Source of the DNA: Caloranaerobacter ferrireducens
GTDB lineage: Bacteria; Bacillota; Clostridia; Tissierellales; Thermohalobacteraceae
Length of the DNA: 64,000 bases
Assembly (NCBI RefSeq): GCF_001730685.1
Contig: NZ_MDJR01000004.1
Span: 62,001 to 126,000 of the forward strand
Reading direction: 5' to 3'
A model generated the notes under the pieces. It was given only the letters and a program-made list of their open reading frames with translations. It did not search any database and had not been told where the DNA came from. Positions within the stretch are counted from its first letter, which is position 1. Each line of letters opens with the position of its first letter. Of this stretch, positions 20,019-27,102 are shown one piece after another. Made by a program: the position numbers and the translations under genes.

Positions 20019-21755
20019 TTACATTACATTTGCCTTTTTAATATATCCTGCATAAACCCCATTACTTTTTACTAACATTTCATGCTTTCCTTCCTCTAAA
20101 ATAGAGCCATCTTTAAAAACAAATATTTTATCAGCACTCATTATTGTAGAAAGCCTATGTGAAATAATTATAATAGTACATTGTTTTGACAACCTTTTTA
20201 TTAAATCACATATTTTCTTTTCACTTTCTGGATCTAATGCAGAAGTCGGCTCATCAAATACCATAATTAATGGCTTTCTAACTATAGCTCTAGCTATTGC
20301 AATTTTCTGTTTTTGTCCTCCAGAAAGATTAGGCATTTCATAAATCATTGTATTATAACCCTTTGGTAGTTTAATAATATCCTCGTGTATCCCTACATCT
20401 TGACAAACTTTTATAATTTCAGTATGTTTGATAGTTTTATTTCCACATCTAATATTTTCAATTATTGTTGCATTTAATAAATCTATATCTTGAGATACAT
20501 AAGCTACATTACTTCTTAAAACACGTAACCCAAGAGATTTAATATTGACTCCACCAATATATATATTCCCTGATGAAGGAGAATATAGGCCTAGCAATAA
20601 TTTAACTAAAGTACTCTTTCCAACCCCAGATGGTCCTACAAAAGCAACTATGCTATTTTCTTTTATACTCAAATTTATATTCTTTAATATATAATTGTTT
20701 TCATATTTGAACCATAAATCTTTTATAATTATGTCTCCTTTAAGAATATTTTTTTTGTTTTGTATAATTTTATTTTCAATTTCATCTTTATTAACTTCTT
20801 CATTTTCTAATTCTAAATATTCATATATCCTATCAAAAATAGGAATAATTTTCTGTATTCCAATATTACTATTTAATAGTTCAAGAACCGGATATATAAG
20901 CATTTGAAAATATAGTCCTAAAGCTACTACTGTTCCTAAAGTCATCCTATCTTGTATTACATATACAGTCCCTAATCCATAAATAATCGTTATAGATATA
21001 ACTGTTAATGCCTCAGCTGAACTATTTAAAAATATTTCTAGATAACGGAACTTAATATTATCTTTATAAGCTTTATCTAATATCTGAGAATATTTTCCTA
21101 TAAAATATTCTTCTAATTGATATACTTTCGCAGTTATTATCGAATTAGTTGCTTGCTCAATCATCGTGCAGGAATCGTCATAGTTTTTTCTTACCTCCAA
21201 AGAGATTTTTCGAAATTTTTTGCTTAAGTAAAAATTAAATATAAGAAATAGAGTGCTTATAACTAAAACTATTGATGTTATTGTTATAGATAAGTAGAAC
21301 ATTCCACCTAAAATGATTATTACTAAAATTATGTTTTTTATTATAACTATAAATAAATTTGTAATGAAATTACTTGCATTTCGGCTGTCATCAATAATTC
21401 TTGACACAATTGCACCTTTTTTAGCCTTATTAAAAAATTTTAAAGGTGCATACATTATTCTAGTAAACATATCTCTCCTAAGATGAAATGTAATGCTTTC
21501 AGATATCTTCATAAATAATAAGTTTTTGAAATAGCCAGTTATAGGCTGTGATATACAGACAACAAAAAAGATAGCAAGTCCATAATAAACTTTATTAATA
21601 GAATTACTAGGTAAAACTTCATCAATCAAATACCTCGAGACAATTGGTGCTGCAAAATAAGTAGCAGAATATAAAATTGTTAAAAATAACCCTACTACCT
21701 GCAATTTTGTATATGGTTTTATTACCTGAATAATTTTTTTTAAGAGTTCTTTCAT
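20019..21755 (-). CDS. ABC exporter (fused membrane and ATPase domains)
   Basis: 578 residues from the ATG at 21755 (GAGG seven bases upstream; a GTG two codons earlier is possible). Six membrane helices in residues ~15-305, then the ATPase domain with Walker A GPSGVGKST, Q-loop SQDIDLL, signature LSGGQKQ, Walker B IMVFDEPTS and the switch His in IISHRLS. No N-terminal C39 peptidase domain, so it cannot cut a leader itself. It sits between the peptidase/acetyltransferase genes and peptide 1, and is the obvious exporter of the modified peptides. Confidence 0.92.
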   Translation of the reverse strand: MKELLKKIIQVIKPYTKLQVVGLFLTILYSATYFAAPIVSRYLIDEVLPSNSINKVYYGLAIFFVVCISQPITGYFKNLLFMKISESITFHLRRDMFTRIMYAPLKFFNKAKKGAIVSRIIDDSRNASNFITNLFIVIIKNIILVIIILGGMFYLSITITSIVLVISTLFLIFNFYLSKKFRKISLEVRKNYDDSCTMIEQATNSIITAKVYQLEEYFIGKYSQILDKAYKDNIKFRYLEIFLNSSAEALTVISITIIYGLGTVYVIQDRMTLGTVVALGLYFQMLIYPVLELLNSNIGIQKIIPIFDRIYEYLELENEEVNKDEIENKIIQNKKNILKGDIIIKDLWFKYENNYILKNINLSIKENSIVAFVGPSGVGKSTLVKLLLGLYSPSSGNIYIGGVNIKSLGLRVLRSNVAYVSQDIDLLNATIIENIRCGNKTIKHTEIIKVCQDVGIHEDIIKLPKGYNTMIYEMPNLSGGQKQKIAIARAIVRKPLIMVFDEPTSALDPESEKKICDLIKRLSKQCTIIIISHRLSTIMSADKIFVFKDGSILEEGKHEMLVKSNGVYAGYIKKANVM

Positions 21756-21786
21756 ATACACACCTCTTTGAAATCCAGCTTATTAT

Positions 21787-22257
21787 TTAAATAGGTTTCA
21801 CGAGTCTAGTCCTATAACTCAATAATCCAAGATACCGCAATCCTTCAATCACTCTTGAATTATGCTGAAATACATCTGCTTGCAGGTATTTAGCATCATT
21901 TTCTTTTGCCCAATTTTCTGCTGCTAAAAACAATCTTCGTGTTAATTTATAGTTTCTAAACTCTTCTTCTACAAAACAATGTAAAATATATGCATAATCA
22001 TCTATAAAAAAATAAAAATCTTTTTCCTTAAGCCATATTTCAATAAATCCAATTACCTTATTTTCGCTTTCTGCTACAAAAATACAACATTTTGGATTTT
22101 TTATTGCATTTAAAAAAGTAGTTTTTTCATCCCCAAAGTCTATTTTGCCTTTATAATATGGATCTTTGCTTAACTGATCTACAGATAACTTTTTCCAAAG
22201 ATCAACTATTGAATCTACATCTTCTATAGATGCTTTTCTTATTTTTGCCGACCTCAC
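21787..22257 (-). CDS. GNAT-family N-acetyltransferase
   Basis: 156 residues from a GTG at 22257 that follows GAGGTGG; the frame is open upstream but without a better site. Typical GNAT pattern: KIRKASIEDVDSIVDLW at the start, central strand CIFVAESENKVIGFIEIW, then the acetyl-CoA region LHCFVEEEFRNYKLTRRLFLAAENWAKEND and a C-terminal NSRVIEGLRYLGL. The usual RxxGxG/A loop is replaced by FRNYKL, so cofactor binding may be altered. Embedded in the peptide operon; it could acetylate the product or give self-protection. Confidence 0.75.
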   Translation of the reverse strand: MRSAKIRKASIEDVDSIVDLWKKLSVDQLSKDPYYKGKIDFGDEKTTFLNAIKNPKCCIFVAESENKVIGFIEIWLKEKDFYFFIDDYAYILHCFVEEEFRNYKLTRRLFLAAENWAKENDAKYLQADVFQHNSRVIEGLRYLGLLSYRTRLVKPI

Positions 22258-22389
22258 TTCCCACCTCTCCCTTTTTTTAATAACACCTATCAGAAACAAT
22301 GATATTTTTAGTACAAATTCCACTTATTTTTTGCAAAATTTTTGACATAATCAATATAATTTATATATTTCAGATATATTAAATAATAG

Positions 22390-22995
22390 CTATTTAGCTA
22401 TTTGTTTTACACAATCTACACCTATAATTTCATCTTGTAAAAAATTAGTTTTATAATTAATTTTAGAAATAATTTTTTCCAAACCATGTCTCTTAATAAG
22501 CAGTAAAACAATATACGCCGAAATTTGGTAGAAATTCGGATCATTATAACTTAAATCTAATAACGATATGCTAGCTAAATTTTTCTTCTGAATAATAGAT
22601 TCATTATTGATTTGGTTAGCAAAGAACATTGCTAACCCTTCGTTTAACCATAAAGGACATCTATATCTAGTAATTTCATTAATTATAATATGAACCATTT
22701 CATGAATTACTATTTGTGAAAATGACTCAGTATGACGATTTTTCCAAATATTGTAATCTAAGATCAGGACATTATTTTTGAAATTAGTACCAATAACCCA
22801 CTTAGGAAGCTCACTCCCTACATAATTAGCTAATTGATACAAGCTATCAAATACTAAAATATTAATCCTCTTATCATAACAAAATAATTGCCTTAACTGG
22901 GATATTCTAATTAAATATTTTTTTTCTTTATATAATAAAGGTAATGAACTTAAATCTTTCATACTCAATTTTAATTTTTTCATAACTATTTCCAT
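22390..22995 (-). CDS. Small HExxH zinc metallopeptidase, candidate leader peptidase
   Basis: 201 residues. The zinc-binding motif HEMVH near residue 99 is followed about 20 residues later by LNEGLAMFF, whose Glu fits the third ligand of gluzincin (peptidase MA-like) enzymes. No signal peptide and no clear membrane helix, so it should act inside the cell. It lies between the peptide array and the exporter on the same strand. Because the exporter lacks a C39 domain, this is the natural candidate for leader removal. Start: two ATGs (22995 and 22983) with weak sites; the second has GGAAA upstream. Confidence 0.75.
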   Translation of the reverse strand: MEIVMKKLKLSMKDLSSLPLLYKEKKYLIRISQLRQLFCYDKRINILVFDSLYQLANYVGSELPKWVIGTNFKNNVLILDYNIWKNRHTESFSQIVIHEMVHIIINEITRYRCPLWLNEGLAMFFANQINNESIIQKKNLASISLLDLSYNDPNFYQISAYIVLLLIKRHGLEKIISKINYKTNFLQDEIIGVDCVKQIAK

Positions 22996-23041
22996 TTTTG
23001 TTTAATTTTGCTATAATTTAATTGTAAAGGGGGAAGGTGCA

Positions 23042-23125
23042 TAGTAGCGATATATTAGAAAATTAAATTATCTATATTATACAAAATTTATTTTATAGAT
23101 TATCTTATAAAATATATCGCTACTA
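23042..23125 (-). repeat. Long inverted repeat between peptide genes and processing genes
   Basis: Perfect 15 bp arms TAGTAGCGATATATT and AATATATCGCTACTA, 54 bp apart, with a partly complementary inner segment (TTATCTATA/TATAGAT). In the transcript it would form a long hairpin just after peptide 2 and before the metallopeptidase gene. No T-tract, so it is more likely an RNA-stability or processing element than a terminator. Confidence 0.7.
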
Positions 23126-23150
23126 GCAACCCATTAAATAAGTACTTTCT

Positions 23151-23255
23151 TTACGTATTTATAGTTTGTTCTCCACACTTATTTTGACACTGTGTTCCAC
23201 ATACATAACAATATCCTTCTTTATAATCAGTAGCTGGTTTTACGATATATTTCAT
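23151..23255 (-). CDS. Cys-rich precursor peptide 2 (34 aa)
   Basis: ATG after AAAGGAGGTG. MKYIVKPATDYKEGYC, then Cys at 16, 19, 23 and 27. The N-terminal half is nearly identical to peptide 4, with a KEGYCYVC junction in both, suggesting recent duplication. It has four cysteines and a cysteine-free tail GEQTINT. Lies fifth in the tandem array. Confidence 0.8.
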   Translation of the reverse strand: MKYIVKPATDYKEGYCYVCGTQCQNKCGEQTINT

Positions 23256-23280
23256 ACTTTCACCTCCTTTCTAAGCAACT

Positions 23281-23382
23281 TTAAGCGTGTATAGTACATT
23301 GGTCATAGCATTTATAATCGCACTTGTTACAATAACAATAGCCATGATGAAATAAAGTATTAGGTTTAATTATAAACTTCAC
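23281..23382 (-). CDS. Cys-rich precursor peptide 3 (33 aa)
   Basis: GTG start after AAAGGGGG. MKFIIKPNTLFHHGYC, with Cys at 16, 18, 21, 25 and 29, the same spacing as peptide 1. Ends CTIHA. Fourth gene of the tandem array. Confidence 0.8.
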   Translation of the reverse strand: MKFIIKPNTLFHHGYCYCNKCDYKCYDQCTIHA

Positions 23383-23396
23383 TAAAACTTCCCCCT

Positions 23397-23507
23397 TTAG
23401 CTTGTTTTATCAATGCATTGAGTTGTGCAATCATTTTGGCATTGTTCAGTGCACACATAACAATATCCTTCTTTATAATTAGTAGATGGTTTTACTATAT
23501 ATTTCAT
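23397..23507 (-). CDS. Cys-rich precursor peptide 4 (36 aa)
   Basis: ATG after AAAGGAGGTG. MKYIVKPSTNYKEGYC, with Cys at 16, 19, 23, 27 and 31, giving a CxxC followed by three C-x3 steps. Ends CIDKTS. Its ribosome binding site and leader region are nearly identical at DNA level to those of peptide 2. Confidence 0.82.
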   Translation of the reverse strand: MKYIVKPSTNYKEGYCYVCTEQCQNDCTTQCIDKTS

Positions 23508-23552
23508 ACTTTCACCTCCTTTCTTTTTAACTATAATTTAATTGCAATTAAC

Positions 23553-23672
23553 TTATGCATTGTTAATGCAATGTTCTATGCAGTCATTACCACAATGAAT
23601 ATCGCATACTGTTTTACATGCAAAACAATATCCTAAAACTTCAGATTTCAAAGGTTTTACTATATATTTCAT
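23553..23672 (-). CDS. Cys-rich precursor peptide 5 (39 aa)
   Basis: ATG after GAGGTG. MKYIVKPLKSEVLGYC, with Cys at 16, 19, 23, 27, 31 and 35, the longest regular C-x3 ladder in the set. Ends CINNA. Polar residues (Val, His, Asp, His) precede the ladder cysteines. Confidence 0.82.
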   Translation of the reverse strand: MKYIVKPLKSEVLGYCFACKTVCDIHCGNDCIEHCINNA

Positions 23673-23702
23673 CTTAATTCACCTCTTTTCTTTATTCTGA
23701 AA

Positions 23703-23825
23703 TTAAACTAAAATATCACATCCGCAATTATAAGAACAATAAGTACCTATACAATTATCGCATTGATCACATATTATACAATATCCATTTGTGAAATAAG
23801 ATGTAGGAAAAACTATGTAATCCAT
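23703..23825 (-). CDS. Cys-rich precursor peptide 6 (40 aa)
   Basis: ATG after GAGGAG. First gene of the array and the most divergent: MDYIVFPTSYFTNGYC, with Cys at 16, 19, 22, 25, 30, 34 and 36. It keeps the YIV-P element and the Gly-Tyr-Cys junction, which identifies it as the same family. Ends CDILV. Confidence 0.8.
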   Translation of the reverse strand: MDYIVFPTSYFTNGYCIICDQCDNCIGTYCSYNCGCDILV

Positions 23826-23933
23826 TAACTTATCGCTCCTCTCTTTTTTAAATTATTCAAATTTATAGTTTGTACATTTTATACTATGTTCTCTATTCTC
23901 CAAATATAATAACTCTCCCTATCCATTTTCTTA

Positions 23934-23963
23934 AATAGCCAAATATAATGAATAAATAACCTT
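23934..23963 (-). promoter_or_regulatory. Candidate LytTR (AgrA-type) direct-repeat operator
   Basis: AAGGTTATT, 12 bp, TTGGCTATT on the minus strand, about 110 bp before the first peptide gene. LytTR regulators bind pairs of 9 bp direct repeats separated by 12 bp, which is exactly this geometry. The bases only partly match the staphylococcal consensus. T/A-rich -10 candidates (TATTAT, TATAAA) lie downstream without clear -35 boxes, as expected for an activated promoter. Confidence 0.45.
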
Positions 23964-24093
23964 TTTAAAAACCTGAAAAGTAAATTTTTTAAAAGAATTG
24001 GTACTCTTCACATGGCATATCATACATAAATTTGATATAAAAATAAAATATTACATATTCTAGAAGTTCTTTTGGCTTATGAATATAAATAAG

Positions 24094-24130
24094 AAAAGAT
24101 TATCCCTTTAAACTTCAGGGATAATCTTTT
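24094..24130 (-). terminator. Intrinsic terminator of the agr-like operon
   Basis: AAAAGATTATCCCT and AGGGATAATCTTTT with T-rich flanks on both strands. It overlaps the end of the LytTR regulator gene and separates the agr-like operon from the peptide operon. Confidence 0.88.
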
Positions 24131-24824
24131 CTTTTAATTCTTCAAACTTATATCTGCTCATTAAAGCAATTTTACTTGTATTAGAAAATCTAATTTCAAA
24201 AGATCTGTTGCCTATATTTGTTATTCTTGTGATTTTATCCTTATTTACTATATAGGATTTATGGACTCTTAAAAAATTCTTTGGTAACTTGTTTTCTAGT
24301 TCATTCAACGTCTGTTTTGACAAATATTCCTTATCTCTCACATGAATTATTGTATCTTTATTTTGTTTTTCTATAAATAAAACAGTGTCTAATGGAATAA
24401 AAAATATTTCTTTTTTATTTTTTACTACTATTTTATCAGTTTTATTATTTTTCACTATTTGATTTATTAAGCTGTTTAATACTTTCATAAATTTTACAAC
24501 ATTAACTGGTTTGAGAATATAATCATATGGATGCACACTAAAAGAATCAATCGCATATTTTGAATATCCAGTGATAAAAATAAAATTTATATCTGGTTTA
24601 ATATTTTTTATTATTTTTGCAATCTCTACTCCATTTAGTTCTTCGTTCGAACTAAGTTCAATATCTAGCAAAGCAATACTGGGGCTAAATTTTCTAATAT
24701 AATTAAGAGCTTCTTCACTGTTTTGAGCTTCAAAAACTCTATATACTAATGGATTCTCTTGTACCAATTTTTTAATAAATCTTAAGGTATAACTTTCATC
24801 TTCTAAAATCAAAACATCAACCAT
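24108..24824 (-). CDS. LytTR response regulator (AgrA-like)
   Basis: 238 residues. Receiver domain ~1-120: acidic pair DE in LILEDESYTLR, phospho-acceptor Asp in IALLDIELSS, Lys in YILKPVNVVKF. LytTR DNA-binding domain ~140-235: VVKNKKEIFFIPLDTVLFIEKQNKDTI and FLRVHKSYIVNKDKI are typical. Partner of the GHKL kinase three genes upstream; likely activates its own operon and, by position, the Cys-rich peptide operon. Start ATG 24824 is eight bases past the AgrD stop. Confidence 0.93.
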   Translation of the reverse strand: MVDVLILEDESYTLRFIKKLVQENPLVYRVFEAQNSEEALNYIRKFSPSIALLDIELSSNEELNGVEIAKIIKNIKPDINFIFITGYSKYAIDSFSVHPYDYILKPVNVVKFMKVLNSLINQIVKNNKTDKIVVKNKKEIFFIPLDTVLFIEKQNKDTIIHVRDKEYLSKQTLNELENKLPKNFLRVHKSYIVNKDKITRITNIGNRSFEIRFSNTSKIALMSRYKFEELKEKIIPEV

Positions 24825-24829
24825 TCAAA

Positions 24830-24970
24830 TCATTCCTTACTTTTTAAATTTTTAGGAATGTCTGGCTCATAGAAAAACCATAAACTATTTACACTAGCAC
24901 TTACTGTAGCAATAAAAGTTAGAAAAACTATAAAACTAGATATCATCAATTTATTTGCTTTTCTTAACAT
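24830..24970 (-). CDS. agrD: AgrD-like autoinducer precursor with Ser in place of ring Cys
   Basis: 46 residues, too short for routine calling. ATG overlaps the agrB stop by seven bases and follows GGAGAAAAGG. Layout is that of AgrD: charged/amphipathic N-terminus MLRKANKLMISSFIVFLTF, then ASVNSLWFF, then the acidic C-terminal tail YEPDIPKNLKSKE, which aligns with the DEVEVPKEL-type tail of staphylococcal AgrD. The five-residue ring would be SLWFF. The usual ring Cys is Ser, which predicts a lactone rather than thiolactone signal. The N-terminal helix may serve as membrane anchor. Confidence 0.85.
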   Translation of the reverse strand: MLRKANKLMISSFIVFLTFIATVSASVNSLWFFYEPDIPKNLKSKE

Positions 24971-25626
24971 CCTTTTCTCCTCCTTTCTTTTAAAAAACTT
25001 AATGTTTTAAACCATTCAAAAAAGCTGTTTAATGTGTCAATAATTGCATATCCTAATGTTGTCATAAATAAAAAGCTGACTAATACACCTAAAATACTTG
25101 CAGTTGCAAAAGAAATATATAATTTTTTTATTAACATCATAACACCTATCATCCATACTACCAATACTAGTAATGTATTTCTTTTCGCTTTTATTATTTT
25201 TTTACTATTGGTAATTCTTCTTTTTTCTGTATCTGCTGGTACATACTTAATAGTCACATATAATCCAAATAAAATTACCAATAATAATAAAATCATTAAT
25301 ATATCACTTGAAATATTTATCTTTGACAATTTTCCAATCATAAGAAAAATAATAATACTTAATGACAAACACCCAAGATATGTATCTAAATGTGCACCCC
25401 CTCCAATAATCCTAAAGGTAACAAAATTTAAAATGCATATAAAAGTAGTATCAAAAATTTGCAGCATTAATGATAATATTACAGTCATAAAAATCTTTAT
25501 AATTGTTCTAACTGCAATTTCCATTCCATATGCTAAAATTTCTATATCAGTTTTTTCAGACTCTGATTGATTCTTTAAAAAACTTGCTATTTTTATAGAA
25601 AATCTCTTAATCAACCTTATCACCAC
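24964..25626 (-). CDS. agrB: AgrB-like autoinducer-processing membrane peptidase
   Basis: 220 residues, about five membrane helices. The catalytic pair is visible in RIIGGGAHLDTYLGC (His and Cys seven apart), as in AgrB cysteine endopeptidases that cut the AgrD tail and close the ring. Frame overlaps the kinase gene by 20 bases and agrD by 7, so the genes are translationally coupled. The start is probably GTG at 25626. Confidence 0.93.
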   Translation of the reverse strand: MVIRLIKRFSIKIASFLKNQSESEKTDIEILAYGMEIAVRTIIKIFMTVILSLMLQIFDTTFICILNFVTFRIIGGGAHLDTYLGCLSLSIIIFLMIGKLSKINISSDILMILLLLVILFGLYVTIKYVPADTEKRRITNSKKIIKAKRNTLLVLVVWMIGVMMLIKKLYISFATASILGVLVSFLFMTTLGYAIIDTLNSFFEWFKTLSFLKERRRKGC

Positions 25627-26464
25627 TTTTAAAAGGTAAATGTACTATAAAAACTGTCCTTTTATCTGATATTACTTCAATCCAACCATTATACTTTTTT
25701 ACTATATTACTTACAATATACAATCCAAAACCACGTCCTATAGATTTTTTAGTCGAATAACCCGCAGTAAATATTTTTTCTTTTTCAATAATTTTAGGCC
25801 CATTATTATATACATATATTACATGCTCATTATTATCAAATTTTATTTCTAAACCAACTTTTCTATTCTTTTCTTCTTCAAGAACTGCCTCAAATGCATT
25901 ATCAATAAGATTCCCTAATATACTACATAAATCCCAAGAAGAGATTTCCAATTTCCTTAAGTCGCATTTTATAGCAAAATCAAAGTTTATTCTTTTAGAC
26001 TCTGCAACTTTAATTTTGCTATTTAACAATGCTGTTAAAGCAGGATTGTTTTTAATAACAATAATATCATTTCTATCATTTTTATATTTTTCAGATATAC
26101 CATCTATATATTGTTTAGCACTACTTATCTCATCTAAATAAAGCATGGCTTGCAGTGTTTGAATATGTCTTGTATGCTCATGTTGCTGCATTTGCAAAGT
26201 TAATATCAATTTTTCTACTTGGTCTAAATGTAACTTAAGAAAATTTATTTCCGTTTTTTTTCTTATTTCATCTCCAAGTCCTCTTATTACATATAATACT
26301 GAAACTGTCAAAGTCAAAATTATTAAATCTACAAATAACAAAACACTCTTTATTTTACCTAAAGTCTCAATAGCATAAATAAATTGATTAATAAAAATAA
26401 ATAAGCATTGTGCAAGAATTAATAGAATAGCTAAAATATTTTTATCTATGTTCAAAGCTATCAA
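25607..26464 (-). CDS. GHKL histidine kinase, cytoplasmic part of an AgrC-type sensor
   Basis: 285 residues. Only two N-terminal hydrophobic segments, a coiled-coil linker (RKKTEINFLKLHLDQVEKLILTLQMQQ), the phospho-acceptor His region HEHTRHIQTLQAMLYL, then a HATPase domain with the N-box NLIDNAFEAV and G-box IGRGFGLYIV. A whole AgrC sensor has about six membrane helices before this; here they are in the overlapping upstream gene (26442-26936). The start is TTG 26464 or the TTG nine bases later; no ATG is available. Confidence 0.88.
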   Translation of the reverse strand: MIALNIDKNILAILLILAQCLFIFINQFIYAIETLGKIKSVLLFVDLIILTLTVSVLYVIRGLGDEIRKKTEINFLKLHLDQVEKLILTLQMQQHEHTRHIQTLQAMLYLDEISSAKQYIDGISEKYKNDRNDIIVIKNNPALTALLNSKIKVAESKRINFDFAIKCDLRKLEISSWDLCSILGNLIDNAFEAVLEEEKNRKVGLEIKFDNNEHVIYVYNNGPKIIEKEKIFTAGYSTKKSIGRGFGLYIVSNIVKKYNGWIEVISDKRTVFIVHLPFKSGDKVD

Positions 26465-26936
26465 CCCTTGCCATAGACTTTAAATCTATAAGATAAATAG
26501 ACTTTTTCTTTATAAATATATAAAATAAAAACATTATAACTAAACATGGTAAAAAATATATAATTGCTAAAATAGGCTTTTCTGCTACATTCGATATATT
26601 TCTTCCAGTTACAGAAAGAAGAAAAAGAGATATTGTATTTTGTAAAAATCCTGATATTAATGCCCCCAATAAAACACCAACTAAAGAATAAACGAACTTA
26701 ATCCTTTCAATCAAAACTACAATAATAACTGTAAAAATAATAATTAATAATGTATGCAATCCAAATACTTTAACAACTTTTCTAATAAAATAAGCAAAAA
26801 TAGCTGATATAATAGATATTATTAAAATATTTTTATTATTTATTTCTATGTTGCAAAGTTTAAACCCTAATTTTATAACAAAGAATAATTCAGGTATACT
26901 CTGAAAAAAAACAACATACCAAGGTATTGAAAACAT
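26442..26936 (-). CDS. Membrane sensor half of the split AgrC-type receptor
   Basis: 164 residues with four or five membrane helices and a lysine-rich end IKKKSIYLIDLKSMARVDSFEHR. The size and topology match the N-terminal sensor module of AgrC/ComD-like kinases, and 164 plus 285 residues equals a normal AgrC. It overlaps the kinase gene by 23 bases in another frame. Either the receptor is naturally split in two chains or a frameshift divides one gene. Good GAGG site before ATG 26936. Confidence 0.75.
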   Translation of the reverse strand: MFSIPWYVVFFQSIPELFFVIKLGFKLCNIEINNKNILIISIISAIFAYFIRKVVKVFGLHTLLIIIFTVIIVVLIERIKFVYSLVGVLLGALISGFLQNTISLFLLSVTGRNISNVAEKPILAIIYFLPCLVIMFLFYIFIKKKSIYLIDLKSMARVDSFEHR

Positions 26937-27065
26937 TTTAACCTCACCCCATAAAACAATCGTTTGATTTTTTGTATTTTTCTGATAATTTTATTATATA
27001 AAAAGCCAATTGCAAAATATGTCGAAATATATAATTCAAAAAATATTTTTATTATACAAAAAAGA

Positions 27066-27099
27066 TTAAAGCCAATCTCATTCCGAGATTGACTTTAAC
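27066..27099 (-). terminator. Intrinsic terminator of the chemoreceptor gene
   Basis: TTAAAGTCAATCTC and GAGATTGGCTTTAA form the stem, followed by TCTTTTTT on the minus strand. Confidence 0.88.
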
Positions 27100-27102
27100 C
27101 TC

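Noticed and set aside
25034-25570. Plus-strand open frame of 178 codons opposite agrB
   Set aside because: Antisense shadow of a gene with clear catalytic residues and operon context; no ribosome binding site.
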